NCBI GenBank assembly: GCA_002633005.1
Contig: NMRA01000033.1
Span: 1,207,815-1,271,814 of the forward strand
From: Phoronis australis
Taxonomy: Eukaryota > Phoronida > Phoronidae
Reading direction: 5' to 3'
Length of the DNA stretch: 64,000 nucleotides
Below the pieces are notes generated by a model. That model saw nothing but the letters and a program-made list of their open reading frames with translations. It made no database searches and was not told the origin of the DNA. This document shows positions 61,127-64,000 of this stretch, piece by piece. The position numbers and the translations under genes are program-made. Within the stretch, counting starts at the first letter, position 1. Every line of letters begins with the position of its first letter.

Positions 61127-62525
61127 CTGAAAAAAAATCAAAACTGTCAATAGAAATGAATTGCTGTCTATAGTCCAAGGGGTCTATAGTCCGAAAACAA
61201 TGGGATCTATCGTCCGAAAAGTCAATAGTCGGAACAATAGTTTTTTTTACATTGTTCCGTAATCTACAGAATTAAATGTCTTCAAGATTTTAGATAATTT
61301 TACATCATATTCTACATCTTTCAAAATTCCGTAAAGCTCTGTAAAGCAAGCACAGCTCTCTTTCTTGAAATCGTGGTTATTTAACGAACAACAACCTGAA
61401 CAAGCTACGAACACTTAGTTTAATGTTGCAGATTATTCTTGGTGACTATCGAGTTTGTAACGTAAGTTAAATTTCCCCTTAACTCTTTGGAGTGTTGTTC
61501 AATCGAGCCACAGAACTTTTGGACCAACCATCCCTTAATTATTGAGGCCATTAAGCGGACATCAAAGTTACTTAGAGAATTCAAAGATATTTTAGGTATT
61601 TTTTCTCATGGTCTGGTCTGGTCTGGTGTTTGTGCCGTCCTTTTAATGACAACAGAAAATATGTATAGTGAAAACACATTCTAGGCACATAGTTAGTAGA
61701 GATTTGAGAACCTGTATATTTTGGCAACCCATAGAAAATAACTTCAGTAAATTATTTTACCCTAGAATTTCCCGTTTCAAGTTTGAGATTTGGTTTTCAG
61801 TCACTGATTTCAGGGTTCATTTAAGGGTTGAAAATGATCTAAGGTTGTTACTAGATCACTCACATTGAGTCAATGTGAAAACATGAACTGTTTCATGCAA
61901 CACTAAGAAGATACTCACATGTAAAAACTGGGAAAACAACACAGAATATCTATACCTTTGGTCGCTAATTTGTGCTTGGCATGTAGAATTGAATCTGATC
62001 AAAGTGTAAAAGTTTTATGAGCGATTTCATTCAATGCCTCAAGATATGCTTTAGTGTAAATGCTTCTTATTAGAATTTGTTACATGCATGCCTAATTATT
62101 GCTTATTTATTTGATACAGGGATTCCGTCTTAGAGGGCCTTTTATAGCGTTCCAGTCCACAAAATGGACGAATTTCGTAAGAATATCGCTACTGAAAGGG
62201 TCCCCATTTGTAAGGAATTCTCTCAGAAAAGGCACCATATCGCAGTGAATCTGGAAAATCTTACTAAGTGCAATTATTGTTCTCATCGATATAAAGCATA
62301 GTAATCTAAAACTCTCTGGTGTTTTATAGTAAAAAGAATTCTTCAACTCATAATAAACGGGTGGTTAGATTTTGAAATGTTTTAGGAAGGACAGATGCGA
62401 GTATTTGGCCGCATCTTCTGCATTAGAAATAGTTTCTAGGACCCTGCCAAATGCATGTTAGCCATCAATTATAACATGCCAACTTTTTGCAATAACTTAA
62501 ATAATCAAAATATTGAAAGACTTAC

Positions 62526-62602
62526 CATAGACTTCGATCTTGAATGTACCATCTTCTACACAAACATACTCGTTGCAGATAAAACTTGTCTCAACTCCAA
62601 CT
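62526..62602 (-). CDS. Candidate internal exon of a minus-strand gene (exon a)
   Basis: On the minus strand this piece reads VGVETSFICNEYVCVEDG then TFKIEVY and ends TCTATG|GTAAGT, a strong donor at 62,525, phase 1. The acceptor is TTTTAG at 62,604-62,603, or the preceding TTTTAG, which would add three residues. The next good minus-strand acceptors, at 61,126 and 60,609, both fit phase 1. The Cys-x4-Cys and charged/aromatic composition look like an extracellular or adaptor segment, but I cannot name it. The plus-strand ORF across this stretch is probably its shadow. Confidence 0.35.
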
Positions 62603-62954
62603 CTAAAACACTAAAATCAAAACCTCAGAGGCTTGTTACAGTGGAAGGTCAAGTAACTTAATATCCTGTATGGCCATTACACAACACTGTACCAATGTAG
62701 GTCACATATGGAAGGCTGGAGCAGGGCACTCATAATAACAGGGACATCTTTTGGGAGAGCCTGACCAGAGTTATATATAGGATGTCCTTTTGAAACCAAG
62801 TTGTTGAGAAAATACATGTGGAGAAACTGTGCATGTCAAATAACAGTTTCTGATAGGTCTGAAATTGTGCATTATATATACCCCACAATTTTTTGCACCC
62901 TCCCAGTAAAGGTCTCATATATAAAAATGCCCCGGATCTGTATAGTTCTCTTAG

Positions 62955-62956
<2 letters not shown>

Positions 62957-62989
<33 letters not shown>

Positions 62990-63055
62990 GTGTCCGTGTG
63001 TGTGCGTGTATGTGTGTGTGTGTGTGTGTGTACATATATACATGTATATATATAG
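62957..63055. repeat. (TA)n and (TG)n compound microsatellite
   Basis: TA run, TG-rich run and a second TATA run that ends directly before gene B. The open frames across it are artefacts. Confidence 0.9.
63045..63054 (+). promoter_or_regulatory. TATA-like box of gene B inside a microsatellite end
   Basis: A TATATATATA run closes the (TA)n/(TG)n microsatellite and lies about 35-44 bases before the gene B ATG. If used, the 5' UTR would be only about ten bases. Confidence 0.35.
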
Positions 63056-63088
63056 AACCCTATGCAGAATGTACTGAAAACTTGAAGA

Positions 63089-63182
63089 ATGGCGTCGATG
63101 TTTATGGGAAGCTTCGCTGTAATATTAGTTGCATTGACCTTCGCCTTTCAGGGTGCACAAATTGTGTCCGCCAGTCACCCGT
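63089..63182 (+). CDS. Gene B, exon 1: signal peptide, paralogue of gene A
   Basis: The start at 63,089 follows the sequence TGAAAACTTGAAGAATGG, nearly the same as in gene A. The 31 complete codons encode MASMFMGS, a hydrophobic core FAVILVALTFAF, then QGAQIVSA and Ser-His-Pro, with a likely cleavage after Ala28. The exon ends AGTCACCCGT|GTAAGT (donor at 63,183), phase 1, the same split codon and nearly the same bases as gene A (GGTCACCCGT|GTAAGT). No exon matching gene A exon 2 is seen before the window ends, so the gene is incomplete here. A TTGTTTCCTGTCTAG acceptor near 63,522 gives only a short open frame without the family pattern, and I do not accept it. Confidence 0.68.
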
Positions 63183-64000
63183 GTAAGTATTTAACTTAGT
63201 TACAAATCCAATATTTACTGAGCCTACGACAATGTTCACGATTAATTATTTTCAACGATATTACTGTCGTGTGATCAACAAAATTCTGCGTACAGCTCTA
63301 GCCTAATTATTCTAATCCAACATTTATAAAAAAATCTGCCACCACAAGTTTTTCTAAAGACGGGGTGCAATGACTTTGGAAATAAACAAAAAACGTATAG
63401 GCTTCACACAATGAGATATTTCAAAGAAATGTCATATACGTAAACCATAATTAGTCAGGTAGCCGGAAATGGGTATCTAGAATTTCTCAGTAGCATAAGA
63501 TTTTTAATTGTTTCCTGTCTAGGCGCATCCCACACCATGAACCTTGAGCATTTTAATATTTAGACCGTGACGCCATTTTGCAAAATTATATTTATGCTTT
63601 ACGGTTTCCTTGGTGTTGTGTTTATGTTTACGTTAGAATCGGGCATGTGACTACAGCTGATGGGATGAGTGCAGTGTGTGGGTTGATGACTCTAGGAAAC
63701 AGGGCTTATTATGTAATAGTGTTACTCATATACATGTAGTTCCGTGCAGCAGTTGTAGTGAGTTCTATGTATAATTGGATATATTCCAAGAAATAACCTT
63801 TAAATATGGCCATGTTCGTAGTACAGCTATTCATTGACAAGAAAATTCGGTGACAAATTTGGTAAGGGCAAGTAAAATCATGAAAGTGACTAGATTAGTT
63901 ATAGGGTTAGAATCATATAAATTCTGTATGAGAAGGCATTGCAGTTCAGAACGGAGATGTAAACGGGTTAAGACGTAGTGAAGCAGTTTATGAAGTTAAA
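63183..64000 (+). other. Intron 1 of gene B, running off the window
   Basis: Begins GTAAGT. Its first ~170 bases align by eye with the start of the gene A intron: shared words include AATCCARTATTT, a block around TGTTCAC followed by ATTAAT, and a block with TAATCCA near the end. The rest shows nothing I recognise. Confidence 0.55.

Noticed and set aside
62730-63186. Frames with Ile-Tyr and Cys-Val repeats
   Set aside because: They read through the TA/TG microsatellite. Only the 63,089-63,182 signal-peptide exon is supported.
1-64000. CRISPR arrays, bacterial operons, ribosome binding sites, rRNA genes
   Set aside because: The window is animal nuclear DNA; none of these is present and I saw no intact tRNA gene.

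Overview
This is eukaryotic DNA, about 60% or more A+T by eye, with few genes. It comes from a bilaterian animal, most likely a marine invertebrate: it holds a two-exon ladybird (Lbx) homeobox gene, GT-AG introns, LINE and tRNA-derived SINE remnants, many small inverted-repeat elements and long microsatellites. The frequent TACATGTA-type words would fit a hemichordate, amphioxus or lophotrochozoan, but the sequence alone does not decide the phylum. Almost all open frames in the window are chance frames or repeat sequence.

Layout. 1-13,500: no gene I can support apart from one weak short secreted ORF at 7.18 kb; it holds dispersed repeats. 13,632-22,030: Lbx on the + strand, exon 1 with an EH1-type repressor motif, an intron of 7,442 bases carrying a SINE head and a GAT/GGT-type repeat of about 0.7 kb, then exon 2 with the homeodomain; the likely poly(A) signal is at 23,043. 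23,050-33,480: repeats only (foldback elements, (AT)n, a SINE head, a LINE reverse-transcriptase remnant). 33,485-64,000: a region with small, split, mostly unrecognised genes.

The most interesting content is a family of small secreted proteins. Gene C (minus, exons at 35,544-35,466 and 33,618-33,485) and gene A (plus, exons at 46,227-46,317 and 48,502-48,617) share one plan: TATA box, signal-peptide exon, an intron in phase 1 that splits a cysteine codon, and a second exon with the pattern Cys, Gly-aromatic, Tyr, Trp, Cys-Pro. Gene B (plus, first exon 63,089-63,182) is a recent paralogue of A; the similarity runs into the intron, and its second exon probably lies beyond the window. A phase-1 terminal exon at 40,387-40,592 has a related Cys/Asn-Gly/Tyr/Trp/Cys layout and may be a distant member. 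I do not recognise the family; a resemblance to the first half of a von Willebrand factor C domain is only suggestive.

Other candidates are a chain of three phase-compatible minus-strand exons at 62.6, 61.1 and 60.6 kb, a two-exon 59-residue basic protein at 53.7-54.0 kb followed by AATAAA, and a phase-1 terminal exon at 57.7 kb. A second LINE remnant sits inside the intron of gene A. Nothing indicates that Lbx and the secreted-protein genes work together; they appear simply to be neighbours.
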